A DNA stretch of 64,000 nucleotides from Fictibacillus nanhaiensis (GCA_016401345.1 JAEACG010000001.1:744001-808000); one strand, 5' to 3'. Counted from the stretch's first letter, positions 8,755 to 18,080 are shown. A program made the numbers and translations. The notes: a model not told the origin generated them from the sequence alone.

Positions 8755-9687
8755 TTACTTTTTTATTGACTGACTCACTTGTATTAGTCCCTTTTCTGGC
8801 ATAGATAGCAAGAATACTGTCAAAATAATGAGCATGCCACCTGCTGTTTGGAAACTCCCAAACGCAGTACCAAACCATATGACAGATACAAGGGTTGCTA
8901 CTAAAGGTTCTGCACTTCCAAGTAAGCTCGTTTCTGTCGAGCTTATATACTTTAAACTGTCTAAGTAGAGATAAAAAGGCAATAGTGTTCCGAATACTAC
9001 TACAAATGATAGCATTCTAAATAATGAGAAAGACCATTCGATTGCATTCGCCTGCCACGGCTGAGTAAAAATAGAAACAGCAGATCCACCAAGCAACATG
9101 GCCCAACCTACGATCGTAGCAGATGCATACTGTTTTAACAGTCTCACTGGATAGACGGTATATATAGCTACTGAAATACCTGAGAGAACTCCCCAGAATA
9201 TAGCTTTTTCGGAAACCGTTATCTCTTGCAAACTTCCATTGGTTAAGAGCAAGAATGTTCCTGAAAGAGCCATTAGTACTGCGATCCATTCTTTTCGTTT
9301 TGGCCATTTTAAGAACTTTAACGCAAAATAGATCGTAATAAACACCGGGCCTAAAAATTGAAGCAGTGTAGCCGTTGGTGCATTACCCGCTTCTATACTC
9401 AAAAAGAACGTAAGCTGTGCCCCAAGCATACCCGTTAAAGAAAATACTATTAAATCCATTCGGTCTTTTTTAGTTCTCCAAACTTCAAATATATTGTGAT
9501 GAAAAGAGACTAGAAATAATAGCAGCGCTCCAGCCATTACCATACGGACTGAAACTAACCATGTTGCGGTCATTGCTGAATGTGAAAAGATCCATTCTGC
9601 TGCGTTTCCTGAAAACCCCCAAAGAGATGCTCCTGCTAAGGCTAGTCCTATACCTTTCCACCGGGAATACTCTTTTTGATTCCCCAT
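8755..9687 (-). CDS. EamA/DMT-family transporter
   Basis: Membrane protein of 310 aa with about ten hydrophobic segments in two EamA repeats (roughly residues 10-145 and 158-295), the plan of the drug/metabolite transporter superfamily. The second repeat holds the characteristic SSTETSLLGSAEPLVA stretch. Family members export amino acids, metabolites or drugs; the substrate is unknown. ATG 9687 follows a GGGTGTAGG stretch. No terminator is seen between this stop and the HAD start 78 bp downstream, so the two may be cotranscribed. Confidence 0.85.
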   Translation of the reverse strand: MGNQKEYSRWKGIGLALAGASLWGFSGNAAEWIFSHSAMTATWLVSVRMVMAGALLLFLVSFHHNIFEVWRTKKDRMDLIVFSLTGMLGAQLTFFLSIEAGNAPTATLLQFLGPVFITIYFALKFLKWPKRKEWIAVLMALSGTFLLLTNGSLQEITVSEKAIFWGVLSGISVAIYTVYPVRLLKQYASATIVGWAMLLGGSAVSIFTQPWQANAIEWSFSLFRMLSFVVVFGTLLPFYLYLDSLKYISSTETSLLGSAEPLVATLVSVIWFGTAFGSFQTAGGMLIILTVFLLSMPEKGLIQVSQSIKK

Positions 9688-9894
9688 CCTACACCCGCTC
9701 TCCCAATTGCATGAAGTTCTAACGTTTCTGATCCTTCATCTATTCATATTACTATTGAATCTATATCCTTCATTCATTATAAAACGAATGCGTTAAAATC
9801 AAATATATTTTATTACTCTAATTTCTACAATTTTATCTTTTTATGTATCAATCAGCTAGTAATCAATTACCTACCATAGTATCAACAGGCGTCA

Positions 9895-9937
9895 TAAAAA
9901 CAGAAAGCACTGAGCTTAACAAACCAGCTCAGCGCTT
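9895..9937 (-). terminator. Orphan terminator-like hairpin in a 425-bp gene-free stretch
   Basis: The stretch 9688-10112 holds no supported gene. It contains a hairpin with arms AGCACTGAGCT and AGCTCAGCGCT (9907-9937, one mismatch) followed on the minus strand by TTCTGTTTTT. No upstream minus-strand gene with a ribosome site is visible that it would end. The rest of the stretch is AT-rich with no clear signal apart from the SASP promoter. Confidence 0.5.
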
Positions 9938-10061
9938 ATCTTGAAAATAAAAATAGGGGGATGATGTATCATACGAAACTTACGGGTTTTGGTGTCGGTT
10001 AAAGCAAAAATATGCGAATACCTATCGATCTCTTCTTCCGAAAAAAACTTTTCCATCATGC

Positions 10062-10090
10062 GCATAAAATTGTTAAATATATACAAACTA
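10062..10090 (+). promoter_or_regulatory. Candidate sigma-G promoter of the SASP gene
   Basis: GCATA (10062-10066), 17 nt, then CAAACTA (10084-10090). It resembles the forespore sigma-G pattern (TGAATA / CATACTA) and lies 22 bp before the SASP ATG. Sigma-G control of SASP genes is established; this particular match is inference. Confidence 0.5.
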
Positions 10091-10112
10091 GTAATACAAG
10101 GAGGTGATACAT

Positions 10113-10319
10113 ATGGCACGTAACAATAACTCTAACGAATTAGTAGTAGCTGGAGCACAAGCAGCTTTGGATCAAATGAAGTATGAAATCGCTTCTGAGT
10201 TTGGTGTTCAACTAGGACCAGACACAACATCCCGTGCGAATGGATCTGTTGGTGGTGAAATCACTAAACGTCTTGTTCAAATGGCTGAACAACAGCTAGG
10301 TGGCGGATACCGACGCTAA
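10113..10319 (+). CDS. Alpha/beta-type small acid-soluble spore protein
   Basis: A 68-aa DNA-binding spore protein that coats and protects forespore DNA and is degraded at germination. It has both family signatures: the germination-protease region [12 protein letters not shown] (cleavage within EIASEF) and the C-terminal [17 protein letters not shown] motif. ATG 10113 follows a consensus AAGGAGGTGAT site at 7-nt spacing; a GTG three codons upstream lies inside that site. Expression is expected in the forespore from a sigma-G promoter, and a candidate lies just upstream. It is monocistronic, with a terminator 16 bp after the stop. Confidence 0.96.
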   Translation: MARNNNSNELVVAGAQAALDQMKYEIASEFGVQLGPDTTSRANGSVGGEITKRLVQMAEQQLGGGYRR

Positions 10320-10334
10320 ACTGCAGTTAATATG

Positions 10335-10370
10335 AAAAAGTCATCCACAATATGCGGATGACTTTTATTT
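10335..10370. terminator. Convergent terminator between SASP and nuclease genes
   Basis: An 11-bp perfect stem (AAAAGTCATCC at 10336-10346 with GGATGACTTTT at 10356-10366) has T-rich tails on both strands, between the two converging stop codons. Confidence 0.88.
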
Positions 10371-10372
10371 AT

Positions 10373-12811
10373 TTATCTGACTTTATCTAGTTTTACTTGA
10401 ATTAACACAGGATCATGGTCACTTGCTCGACCGTGTTCTTCCATAAACTGCGAATTGATATGAACGATATCCACTTTTGTCTTTCTCGCCATATTGTTTG
10501 TTACTAAAATATGATCAAGAACTTGAGCGTTCCCTTGGTAAGAATATGTGTAGCGCTCTTTATAAGGAACTTTCTCAATCATGTTCGTCAACTCTTTGCC
10601 TTTAACTTTCTGCAGCGTCTTCGTAAACTCGAAATCATTGAAATCTCCAAGCAGCACGACCTTTGCATCCTTATCTTCACTCTTAACATTTTTAACAAAC
10701 TGATTTACAATTCCCGCGATTTCTAAACGTTGCGCTTCACTTCCAAGGAAAGGAGGCTGATTTTTCCCAAACAGCGGCTGATCTCCGCCTTTTGAGTTAA
10801 AATGATTCGCAACCACAATTACGCTCTCACCTTTAAACATGAACTGTGCTGCGACTGGCTTACGGCTGTTTTCAAATGCTGGGTTTGTCGGATCGATACG
10901 CCCAGGATTTACAGTAAGCTTCCCGTCCTTATAGCCTACCGCTTCTGTTGCTGTTCCTTTAGTTCCTTTTGCAAGTGAAACACGTTCAGGATTGTAGATG
11001 AATCCTACACGAATGTTACCACCAGGAATTCCGCCGTCTTGTCCATCAACTGGTGCGATATCTGTATACACATATTGTGGACCACCTTGCGCCGTAATCT
11101 CAGCGATTAATCGATCAGCACTTTCTTTTGCATCTGTCGTACCATCATTCGTTGGACCGTTTCCATCTTGCATCTCAACAAGCCCTACGATATCTGGTGC
11201 GTTCAGGTTACGAACGATCGATTTTGCGATACGCGATACTTTTTCATCGCTCGTACTGTCACGCCCTTCTTCAAGTGCAGAAAAGTTCTCTACGTTAAAG
11301 CTCGCGATCGTTAACTCTTTATGTTTTTCGTGAATCTTTGTAACTTCCGGTTTTGTTCTTCCTTCAACAAACGTTGGAAGTTCTTCTCGGTCAGCTAACA
11401 CTTTATAGTTACCAAATCCGTAGCTGACAACTCCAGTAATTGAGCCCAAGAAGAAATCTCCTGTTTTTGCCACAAACGATTCGTCGTTCATATCGACAAA
11501 AATGCGTTCTGGGTTGTAATCAAATTCCTTGATGTTTAGACCACCTGATGAGTTAAATTCTTTTTGCTTCCAAAAATCTGGAACAACAACAAGTTCTCCA
11601 TATTTTTGAGGTGCAAGAACACCAGGATTTTTTACTTCTACAAGCATACCTTCTAAACTCTCATAAAAATCAATGCCATCTTCTTTTGGATCAAACAACC
11701 CAAAGTTATCATTATCAATCACTCTAGTTGGTTGTTGAAGACCAAACAAACCGATGATTGTTGACTTTGGAAGTTTTTGTCCTTCTTGTAGTTTTGTGAT
11801 GCGACTTCCATTAATCTCTGTAACAGCTAGATCTGTTTTTAATTTATCAGAATATCCTTCAAGTACCCATTCTTTTACTAGCCCATCAACTGAAACAAGA
11901 TTTCCTTTAGTCTGACCGTGATCTTTTTGGTAGACTAAAATACCTTCAGACGTTCTATAGTCTTTGTCTGGTTTAACGTCCTGCATATAAAAATTATTGT
12001 TATCTACAACTTTTGTTACAATTCCTTCGACACCCTCTACTGCTTTATTCGAAACAGGAGATTGATGACTTGCACCTTGAATATCATGGATACGAAGTCC
12101 GGATAGAGCAACTTGGTATTTGAACTCTGATATGTTGCTATTCTTAAATCCTTCTTTAACAGCGACAGCTCTAATGGTTACATCTTCATCTACTGAAATA
12201 GGAGATGTATAACGTGTGCTAGCTGTAGTCGGATCTTGTCCATCTAAAGTGTAAAAAATTTCAGCATCTGTTGTTTCAGTAGAGAGTACGACTGAAGTCC
12301 CTTTAGAAACAACCTGTCCCTCAACCGAAGACTTTACTTCTTCTACTTGTGGTTCAGAAGGAGCACCATCAATAATTTGATATTTGTTTACATTTTTAAG
12401 TCCTGGCACACTAAAATAGGCCTCTAGTGTTCCTTCAAGTTGAACTTTTTTCCCTAAATTCTCAGGGTGATCAACGAGGTTCAATGCAGATCTTGCAGCA
12501 TTATTAGGTAATTGAACAGTTAGTATTTTCGTTTTGTCTGTTTCGTTCACTGAATCTGCGATGGCCAAGTTGGTATTCGCAGTAAATGGTCCTTCATGTT
12601 TGAATGAGATAGAAGACCCACTACCTCCATGAACAGTTCCTACGATATACCCTTCAACCATCTGTGTTGATTTATCCTGCTTAACCAATGCTTCGCTAAC
12701 CGTTAGAACGTCAGCTGCAGATGCAGTCTGCTGCAGTGGTATAGCCATGCTAAGCACCATTACTAGCATGATACTTATATTTGTAAGCCTTTTCGTCATT
12801 TTCATGAACAT
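10373..12811 (-). CDS. Large secreted nuclease: DUF6359, chitobiase-like and endonuclease/exonuclease/phosphatase domains
   Basis: An exported 812-aa protein, probably degrading extracellular DNA. A signal peptide (about 1-32, ending TASAAD) leads into a DUF6359 domain (about 33-150, with EGYIVGTV). A CHB_HEX_C-type Ig-like domain follows (about 165-230, YTLDGQDPTTASTRY), then an OB-fold-like spacer (about 235-490). Last is an EEP-fold nuclease (about 495-808) with ASFNVENF, Glu in GLVEMQD, NHFNSKGG, LLGDFNDF and the terminal RASDHDP, so the metal and catalytic residues are present. No sortase or S-layer anchor is visible, so it is probably released. ATG 12811 follows AGGTGG; another in-frame ATG lies two codons further in. 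Phosphate-starvation control is possible but no Pho box was recognised. Confidence 0.88.
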   Translation of the reverse strand: MFMKMTKRLTNISIMLVMVLSMAIPLQQTASAADVLTVSEALVKQDKSTQMVEGYIVGTVHGGSGSSISFKHEGPFTANTNLAIADSVNETDKTKILTVQLPNNAARSALNLVDHPENLGKKVQLEGTLEAYFSVPGLKNVNKYQIIDGAPSEPQVEEVKSSVEGQVVSKGTSVVLSTETTDAEIFYTLDGQDPTTASTRYTSPISVDEDVTIRAVAVKEGFKNSNISEFKYQVALSGLRIHDIQGASHQSPVSNKAVEGVEGIVTKVVDNNNFYMQDVKPDKDYRTSEGILVYQKDHGQTKGNLVSVDGLVKEWVLEGYSDKLKTDLAVTEINGSRITKLQEGQKLPKSTIIGLFGLQQPTRVIDNDNFGLFDPKEDGIDFYESLEGMLVEVKNPGVLAPQKYGELVVVPDFWKQKEFNSSGGLNIKEFDYNPERIFVDMNDESFVAKTGDFFLGSITGVVSYGFGNYKVLADREELPTFVEGRTKPEVTKIHEKHKELTIASFNVENFSALEEGRDSTSDEKVSRIAKSIVRNLNAPDIVGLVEMQDGNGPTNDGTTDAKESADRLIAEITAQGGPQYVYTDIAPVDGQDGGIPGGNIRVGFIYNPERVSLAKGTKGTATEAVGYKDGKLTVNPGRIDPTNPAFENSRKPVAAQFMFKGESVIVVANHFNSKGGDQPLFGKNQPPFLGSEAQRLEIAGIVNQFVKNVKSEDKDAKVVLLGDFNDFEFTKTLQKVKGKELTNMIEKVPYKERYTYSYQGNAQVLDHILVTNNMARKTKVDIVHINSQFMEEHGRASDHDPVLIQVKLDKVR

Positions 12812-12960
12812 ATCGTTCCACCTGCCTCAATAATAGGATGTAAAACATGTAAATCCATGAAAAATATAACACAATTCTGTCGATTCAATTGTTAGTTTTA
12901 TATTAAAACAGTCAGAAAGACTTACAAAAAATTTACAATATAGTACTCTTGGATTATTTT

Positions 12961-13015
12961 TCGTAAAAAAAATGACACTTTCACCTGATCAAATACAGAT
13001 CAAAAGAAACTGTCA
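12961..13015 (-). terminator. Terminator of the SRAP gene, overlapping its stop codon
   Basis: A hairpin with arms TGACACTTTC (12972-12981) and GAAACTGTCA (13005-13014; one mismatch) encloses a second pairing around CTGATC. It is followed on the minus strand by at least seven T. The arm includes the stop codon of the SRAP gene. Confidence 0.72.
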
Positions 13016-13660
13016 GCTAGTTCTATGAACGTTCAAATCCATAGTGACTTGTTCTGCAAATAGTTCTGGGTTGTTGTCTTGGAGAATAGAAAAAAGTTTA
13101 TCCTTACTTGCTGAGCGATCCAACCAGTTCTCTCCAACGTTTGGCTCTAACATTACTGGCATACGGTGATGATATTTTTCCATAGAGTCATTAGATGCTT
13201 TTGTTAAGATGGAACAGGTAATTCTTTCTTCTTGCTGTCCGTCGACTTCACCTGTCCATCTAGACCAGATTCCGGCAAATGCGAACGGCTTTTTATCTCT
13301 TAATGTAAACTTATAGGGCTGCTTCTTGCTAACACCTTCTTCAATAACCCATTCGTAGAATCCACTTGCAGGAATCAAGCATCTTTTTTGAACAAAAGAG
13401 TTTTTAAAGCTTGGTTTTTTAGAAACTGTCTCACTTCTCGCGTTCATTAATTTGTTTCCTATTTTCGGATCGTTCGCCCAACTTGGGACAAGTCCCCACT
13501 TCATATATCCTGCTCTATTTCCTGAGCTCGCTTTAATAATCGAAAGAACTTGCTGACTCGGAGCAATGTTAAAGCGTTTATCATAATCAAATTCGTTTAT
13601 TAAGTTAAATGCATCAATAATCACATCTTTTTCGTAGTAAAGCATATATCTGCCACACAA
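13013..13660 (-). CDS. SRAP-domain protein (SOS response-associated peptidase, HMCES/YedK family)
   Basis: The family senses abasic sites in single-stranded DNA and forms a protective thiazolidine crosslink through the N-terminal cysteine. The protein (215 aa) starts MCGRYML, so Cys2 becomes N-terminal after Met removal. Other family residues are visible: Asn in MNARSET, Glu in SGFYEW and His in YHHRMPV. The start is a TTG at 13660, with GAGGTG 7 nt upstream; an ATG nearby is out of frame, and only the TTG exposes Cys2, which supports the choice. No LexA box was recognised just upstream. Length is normal for the family. Confidence 0.92.
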   Translation of the reverse strand: MCGRYMLYYEKDVIIDAFNLINEFDYDKRFNIAPSQQVLSIIKASSGNRAGYMKWGLVPSWANDPKIGNKLMNARSETVSKKPSFKNSFVQKRCLIPASGFYEWVIEEGVSKKQPYKFTLRDKKPFAFAGIWSRWTGEVDGQQEERITCSILTKASNDSMEKYHHRMPVMLEPNVGENWLDRSASKDKLFSILQDNNPELFAEQVTMDLNVHRTS

Positions 13661-13733
13661 AACATATCACCTCGGTTCAACTTATGGATAAGGATGTCAA
13701 TCATGCAAAAACTAAAAACAGGAGGTGGATGTC

Positions 13734-13964
13734 ATGAAGAATCCTGTTGTTATTTATATCATTTTACTATTCAGTATGTTCTCTTTACTCGTTGTCATTG
13801 ATTGGTTTCTAGGGATCGCTCCAGCAACGGTTATAAAAAAATCGTTTATGTCTTTCTTTCACTATGTGGACAAGGTTGAATATGTTCTAGTGATCACTTT
13901 GATGATCTTACCCATCCTAACGTTTATTCTGTCGAAGTGGATGGAGAAGAAGCAAAAGGCTTAA
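13734..13964 (+). CDS. Small two-helix membrane protein
   Basis: A 76-aa protein with two strongly hydrophobic segments (about residues 5-26 and 48-68) and a basic C-terminus (KWMEKKQKA). I do not recognise the family. ATG 13734 follows AGGAGG at 8-nt spacing; a GTG three codons earlier overlaps the site. The last 41 bp overlap the 3' end of the convergent gerKB-like gene, so the two mRNAs would be antisense there. Being next to a germination operon it may be a sporulation gene, but nothing in the sequence proves that. Confidence 0.72.
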   Translation: MKNPVVIYIILLFSMFSLLVVIDWFLGIAPATVIKKSFMSFFHYVDKVEYVLVITLMILPILTFILSKWMEKKQKA

Positions 13965-15057
13965 GCTTCTTTCTTCTTATTAAGAATACAATAATGAACA
14001 GACTCGGTAAAACAACTTGAAATGGTAAATGGATAAAATGAGGAACGATATTTAAACCTTCTGTAATATGTTCCACATAATTTGCTGCTATGACGATAGA
14101 TGAAAGAATCAATACAATACCGATTGGTCCTATGAGCTTTTTTTCTTCTTTTACTCCGAAGATGTCTTGGGTTGCTTTAACTGCAACATAAAACAATACA
14201 GAGATCTTAAAGAATCCTCCTATAATGAGCGTAAATACCACTAACGCATCCAACCTTTGAATAAATTCTCCTAAGTTAATCTTCGCAACTGCAGCAAGCA
14301 ATGGGAAGTAGACATGAGTAGCAACATGCCCTCCTAATATCGCAATGTCCATCGCGACCGTTACACTTAAGATAATCCCACTCACCATAATGGCAAATAA
14401 CCCAACTGTTAGTGCTTTACTTTTCTTTGTTGTTTTCAAATATGGCAACAACATTGTAAAAACCACCATTTCTCCAAAAGGAAAAGTCGGTGTTACTGGG
14501 AACGCCGCCTTTAAGACCGGCAAGAACCCCTTGCCTAGAACAGGAAGAAGATAATTGTATTTCATTAAGTCTGCTGATAAAACAAGTACAGCAAGAATGA
14601 TTCCTAAGAGAACGACTAGAAAAAAAATGATCTCCCCTGTTCTTACTAGAACTTCGAAACCTAATTTTAAAACATAAACGATCGTAGCAATCATTAGCGC
14701 ATTTACAACGATAATCGGTGTTTGTACAAAAACAGCTGAAAGCAGAAGGCTTCCAAAGTCACGCAAAACACGAGCAGCTAAATACATGAAGTACATTAGG
14801 TACAAGAAACCAAATAATTTTCCTATATACTTACCGAACAAGATCTGCAAATATTGTGTTAACGATTGCTCTGGAAATTGTTTATAGAGATAATAATAAC
14901 CTACAAATAGAAACATACCGCTTGTCATACCGAGCAGGATAGCGATCCAAGCATCCCTGCCAGCATCCATTCCTAAACCAACAAGGATCGCACTTCCGAG
15001 TTCAAATAAGACGATGATAATAAAGTATTGTTGAATGTCGATCTTGATGGTCTTCAT
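13924..15057 (-). CDS. gerKB: Spore germination protein, GerKB/GerAB family
   Basis: B subunit of a nutrient germinant receptor: an APC-superfamily, amino-acid-permease-like protein with about ten transmembrane helices in the spore inner membrane, thought to bind the germinant. The protein has 377 aa with no extracellular domain, normal for the family. Its ATG overlaps the stop of the C subunit (ATGA), and the order A-C-B matches gerK of B. subtilis and differs from gerA (A-B-C), which is why I use the gerK name; the ligand is unknown. The C-terminal tail codons overlap the convergent small membrane gene. Confidence 0.88.
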   Translation of the reverse strand: MKTIKIDIQQYFIIIVLFELGSAILVGLGMDAGRDAWIAILLGMTSGMFLFVGYYYLYKQFPEQSLTQYLQILFGKYIGKLFGFLYLMYFMYLAARVLRDFGSLLLSAVFVQTPIIVVNALMIATIVYVLKLGFEVLVRTGEIIFFLVVLLGIILAVLVLSADLMKYNYLLPVLGKGFLPVLKAAFPVTPTFPFGEMVVFTMLLPYLKTTKKSKALTVGLFAIMVSGIILSVTVAMDIAILGGHVATHVYFPLLAAVAKINLGEFIQRLDALVVFTLIIGGFFKISVLFYVAVKATQDIFGVKEEKKLIGPIGIVLILSSIVIAANYVEHITEGLNIVPHFIHLPFQVVLPSLFIIVFLIRRKKLKPFASSPSTSTE

Positions 15058-16274
15058 TTTGGAGCCTCTTTCTTTTCCTCAAATAAAAACGGTGAAGTTC
15101 GAACACCTGATCTTCTAATACGAGAATCGACATTCACTTTCACTTCTAACTTTGGAAATATTTCTTTGTAGTTCTTTTTGTAAACATTGCGCCATTTACT
15201 CGGATTTTCTCTATACAACAATTCACCAAATCCAAGTACATCGCTATTAAAGTCTTGTGATGCGTTAATCGTTTTTTGAATTTCTTTTTCAATTACAAGG
15301 TTTAATTTACTTTCAATTTTAAGGATTTCAGAAGTTTTTTCTAAGTTCACTGCACAGTTTGCTTCTGCAATATTTGCTTCAGGAAACACATCGAGTGTTA
15401 TCGTTGGTATATCCTGTTTTGTATCTGCCGACAGTTCAGTATTCGAACGAACAATCTCGATAGAATATCCGTTATCGTTACCCATACAAGGTACCGCAAT
15501 CGCTGAACTAACAAGCTTTCCCTTTATCCACAGAACGCCTCTCGCTTCAGGTCCATCCAACCACCCCTGCAGCTTGCCATCTCTAAATACCCCCATGCCT
15601 GATAACTGAACTCTCGCGGGATCGCCCACTTCATAGTTTTGTGCTGTCACTGCCAATTTATGGTCACCCGTAATTTTAATGCCATTGATTATTGGTTCTC
15701 CGCCTTCATCGATTATGGATTGAAGAACTTCATTAATATCCTGCTGCATATTTTCTCCCCAATTTTTCTCTGAAATCTTCAAAATAGTAGCTACTTCATC
15801 GGAAGTAACTTTATCGATGGCAGTAAACGTTCTTAATAATTTTGATGGCGTCGTATCTCTAGCTACAACAACTTGAATGGTCGAACGAACTTCAGGGTCA
15901 CGAGAAATCATGTCAACCGCTTGATAGATACTCTCTTTTGCAATTTTCTCACTAAAAACAAGCATCCTCGCATGCGCAAAAAACAAGCGTCTTGATGTTT
16001 GTTTACTTGCTTTTCTCGTTGCTTCCATCAAGTTTCTTCCTGTTGTCTCATAGACGGTGAAGACGGGCTGTTTTCCTCCTCCCGCTCCGGTAATCCCTGG
16101 AGCAACTTCTGTTGGGTTCACCACTTGATAGGTCACAATTAAATTTCCTTTTTTATCAATGTTAATTCCAATTCCCATTACGATTGAAAGCTCATCCAGC
16201 TCATTTTGATCCCAGCAGCCTGTTAGAAATAGAAGGCAGAGTGAGAGAGGAAGGCAACTTTTTAAAAGTTTCAA
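15054..16274 (-). CDS. gerKC: Spore germination lipoprotein, Ger(x)C family (GerKC-like)
   Basis: C subunit of the germinant receptor, a lipoprotein on the outer face of the spore inner membrane. The signal peptide has a clear lipobox (LTGC, then WDQNELDEL, the family hallmark), so Cys20 is the lipidated residue. The 406-aa length and the conserved N-terminal block GCWDQNEL...VMGIGI fit GerAC/GerKC. Translation starts at TTG 16274, which overlaps the stop of gerKA (TTGA) and has GAGGAG 8 nt upstream, giving tight translational coupling between receptor subunits. Confidence 0.9.
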   Translation of the reverse strand: MKLLKSCLPLSLCLLFLTGCWDQNELDELSIVMGIGINIDKKGNLIVTYQVVNPTEVAPGITGAGGGKQPVFTVYETTGRNLMEATRKASKQTSRRLFFAHARMLVFSEKIAKESIYQAVDMISRDPEVRSTIQVVVARDTTPSKLLRTFTAIDKVTSDEVATILKISEKNWGENMQQDINEVLQSIIDEGGEPIINGIKITGDHKLAVTAQNYEVGDPARVQLSGMGVFRDGKLQGWLDGPEARGVLWIKGKLVSSAIAVPCMGNDNGYSIEIVRSNTELSADTKQDIPTITLDVFPEANIAEANCAVNLEKTSEILKIESKLNLVIEKEIQKTINASQDFNSDVLGFGELLYRENPSKWRNVYKKNYKEIFPKLEVKVNVDSRIRRSGVRTSPFLFEEKKEAPK

Positions 16275-17944
16275 CGTGTTGTCTCCTCCTCTCGTTTCTT
16301 CTTAACCGAATAAGGTTTTGTACGTGTTTGGTTTTTTTTCGATAGCTTTTCTGGTCTTTTGAACAATTTAGTAATCGGAAATCGAAACAGACTATCTTTT
16401 AAATCCTGTGTTTGTAACGGAGCAAAAGGACTTAAATATGGATAACCGAAAGATCTTAAGCTTGATAAATGTGCGATGATGACAATCAAAGCTAGTGTAA
16501 GACCATAGAAGCCGAAAACTGATGAGATCAGCATTAACGGAAATCGTAATAATCGTGCTGATGTGGCGACAGCAAACGATGGGATCGCAAAGCTGGCTAC
16601 TGCAGTGATTCCCACAACGATAACCATCGCAGGTGAAACAAGTCCTGCTTGAACTGCTGCTTGACCTAATACAAGTGCCCCAACGATCGAAACGGCGACG
16701 CCTACCGCCCGTGGCATCCTAATTCCTGCTTCACGTAAGATTTCAAATGTAATCTCCATCACTAACGCTTCTGCTATTGCCGGAAACGGTACTCCTTCAC
16801 GCTGAGCAGCGATTCCAAACAAAAGAGTAGTTGGAATCATGGCTTGGTGAAAAGTGGTAAGGGCAATATAAATCGATGGAGCGATCAAGGAAATAATAAA
16901 GACCGAAAATCTCAACAAACGAAGAAATGTACTGATGTCATACCTCATATAATAGTCTTCTGATGACTGAAAGAACTGTATAAATTGTGCTGGGGCGATT
17001 AAAACAAACGGTGTTCCATTAATAATGATACCCACACGACCTTCGAGCAGGTTTCCAATAACAACATCTGGTCGTTCAGTATTTAGAAACTGCGGAAAAA
17101 CAGTAACTGTCTCGTCTTGAATAAACTCTTCAAGTTGACCGGATTCTAGCAAGCCATCTGTCTTCACTTCTTCAATTCTCTCTTTAATCTCTTGGATCAA
17201 TAATGGATCGGCGATATTCTCTAGATAAACAACCGCAACATCTGTATGTGTGACTTCTCCTATTTTGAACTTTTCAATTCTAATATCTTTTGATCTTACT
17301 CTTCGTCTTATTAACGAGATATTCGTCTTGATTGACTCTGTGAATGAATCCTTAGGACCACGAATAACAACTTCTGATGTAGGCTCTTCGATTCCTCGAA
17401 CTTTTCCGCCGTTCGTTCCTAGTTTAAGACCTTTTGTATTCCCTTCAACTAAAAGAACACTTAAACCAGCAAGAAGGGCTTCAACTAATTCATCTTCCGT
17501 TTCGACATCCAATACTCTTCCAAGGGCTAAAGCATTCTGTTTGATGTAATGTAATGCATGGTCTACTGGCACTGGAGAAGATTGCTTGTCTGATGACAGT
17601 GACATCAATGGTGAAAGAATGAACTCATTTAACACTTGAGAATCATTCATTTCTTCTAAAAATAATAATGTAGCTGTAACCTTGTGTTCTAGCTCAAATT
17701 CAAACTCACGGACGATTAAATCCATCGGGTTACCTAAGAGTGTCTTTACTCTATCAACCACCACATGCAGAACCGGACTAAGTTCTCCAACACGCTTTTC
17801 TGTTTCTTTTTTCTGTTGTATTGATGTATCCATAGAAATGGTATTAGATTGAAGAGAAGAATGATCATCATGCTTTTTATCTGCTAACATATCTGTTAAC
17901 TTTTTATGAGTTCTAATGATTGGACGCTTTCTTCTATTCCGCAT
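16271..17944 (-). CDS. gerKA: Spore germination protein, GerKA/GerAA family
   Basis: A subunit of the germinant receptor. A large hydrophilic N-terminal domain (about residues 1-310) is followed by about five transmembrane helices (about 330-505) and a basic cytoplasmic tail. Recognisable blocks include LLVEGNTKGLKL, VRGPKDSFTESI (here VIRGPKDSFTES) and GRVGIIINGTPFVL. ATG 17944 lies 9 nt after AAGG; ATG 17950 and a TTG at 17965 are in frame but worse spaced. It is first of a three-gene operon with coupled starts. Such operons are normally made in the forespore under sigma-G; I could not identify that promoter confidently. Confidence 0.9.
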   Translation of the reverse strand: MRNRRKRPIIRTHKKLTDMLADKKHDDHSSLQSNTISMDTSIQQKKETEKRVGELSPVLHVVVDRVKTLLGNPMDLIVREFEFELEHKVTATLLFLEEMNDSQVLNEFILSPLMSLSSDKQSSPVPVDHALHYIKQNALALGRVLDVETEDELVEALLAGLSVLLVEGNTKGLKLGTNGGKVRGIEEPTSEVVIRGPKDSFTESIKTNISLIRRRVRSKDIRIEKFKIGEVTHTDVAVVYLENIADPLLIQEIKERIEEVKTDGLLESGQLEEFIQDETVTVFPQFLNTERPDVVIGNLLEGRVGIIINGTPFVLIAPAQFIQFFQSSEDYYMRYDISTFLRLLRFSVFIISLIAPSIYIALTTFHQAMIPTTLLFGIAAQREGVPFPAIAEALVMEITFEILREAGIRMPRAVGVAVSIVGALVLGQAAVQAGLVSPAMVIVVGITAVASFAIPSFAVATSARLLRFPLMLISSVFGFYGLTLALIVIIAHLSSLRSFGYPYLSPFAPLQTQDLKDSLFRFPITKLFKRPEKLSKKNQTRTKPYSVKKKREEETTR

Positions 17945-18033
17945 AACCATCCGCCTTTTTACCAAACTTTTCTTAGCATTTGCACAACACGACTTGGTTA
18001 TGTACTAACGATTCGTTTACACACTTTAAACAC

Positions 18034-18080
18034 AAAAAAGCCCCTGATCGATTTCATTGATGAAAACGATCAGGGGCTTT
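18034..18080 (-). terminator. Strong terminator upstream of the ger operon
   Basis: A 14-bp perfect stem (AAAGCCCCTGATCG at 18037-18050 with its complement at 18067-18080) with a 16-nt loop is followed on the minus strand by T-rich sequence. It lies about 90 bp before gerKA and about 130 bp after the thioesterase stop. Confidence 0.85.

Noticed and set aside
9916-10119. A 67-codon minus-strand frame ending at the hairpin downstream of the EamA region
   Set aside because: No ribosome site before any start, it overlaps the SASP promoter, and its protein resembles nothing known to me.
10998-11333. 111-codon plus-strand frame inside the nuclease gene
   Set aside because: Lies wholly opposite the well-supported nuclease domain; no ribosome site.
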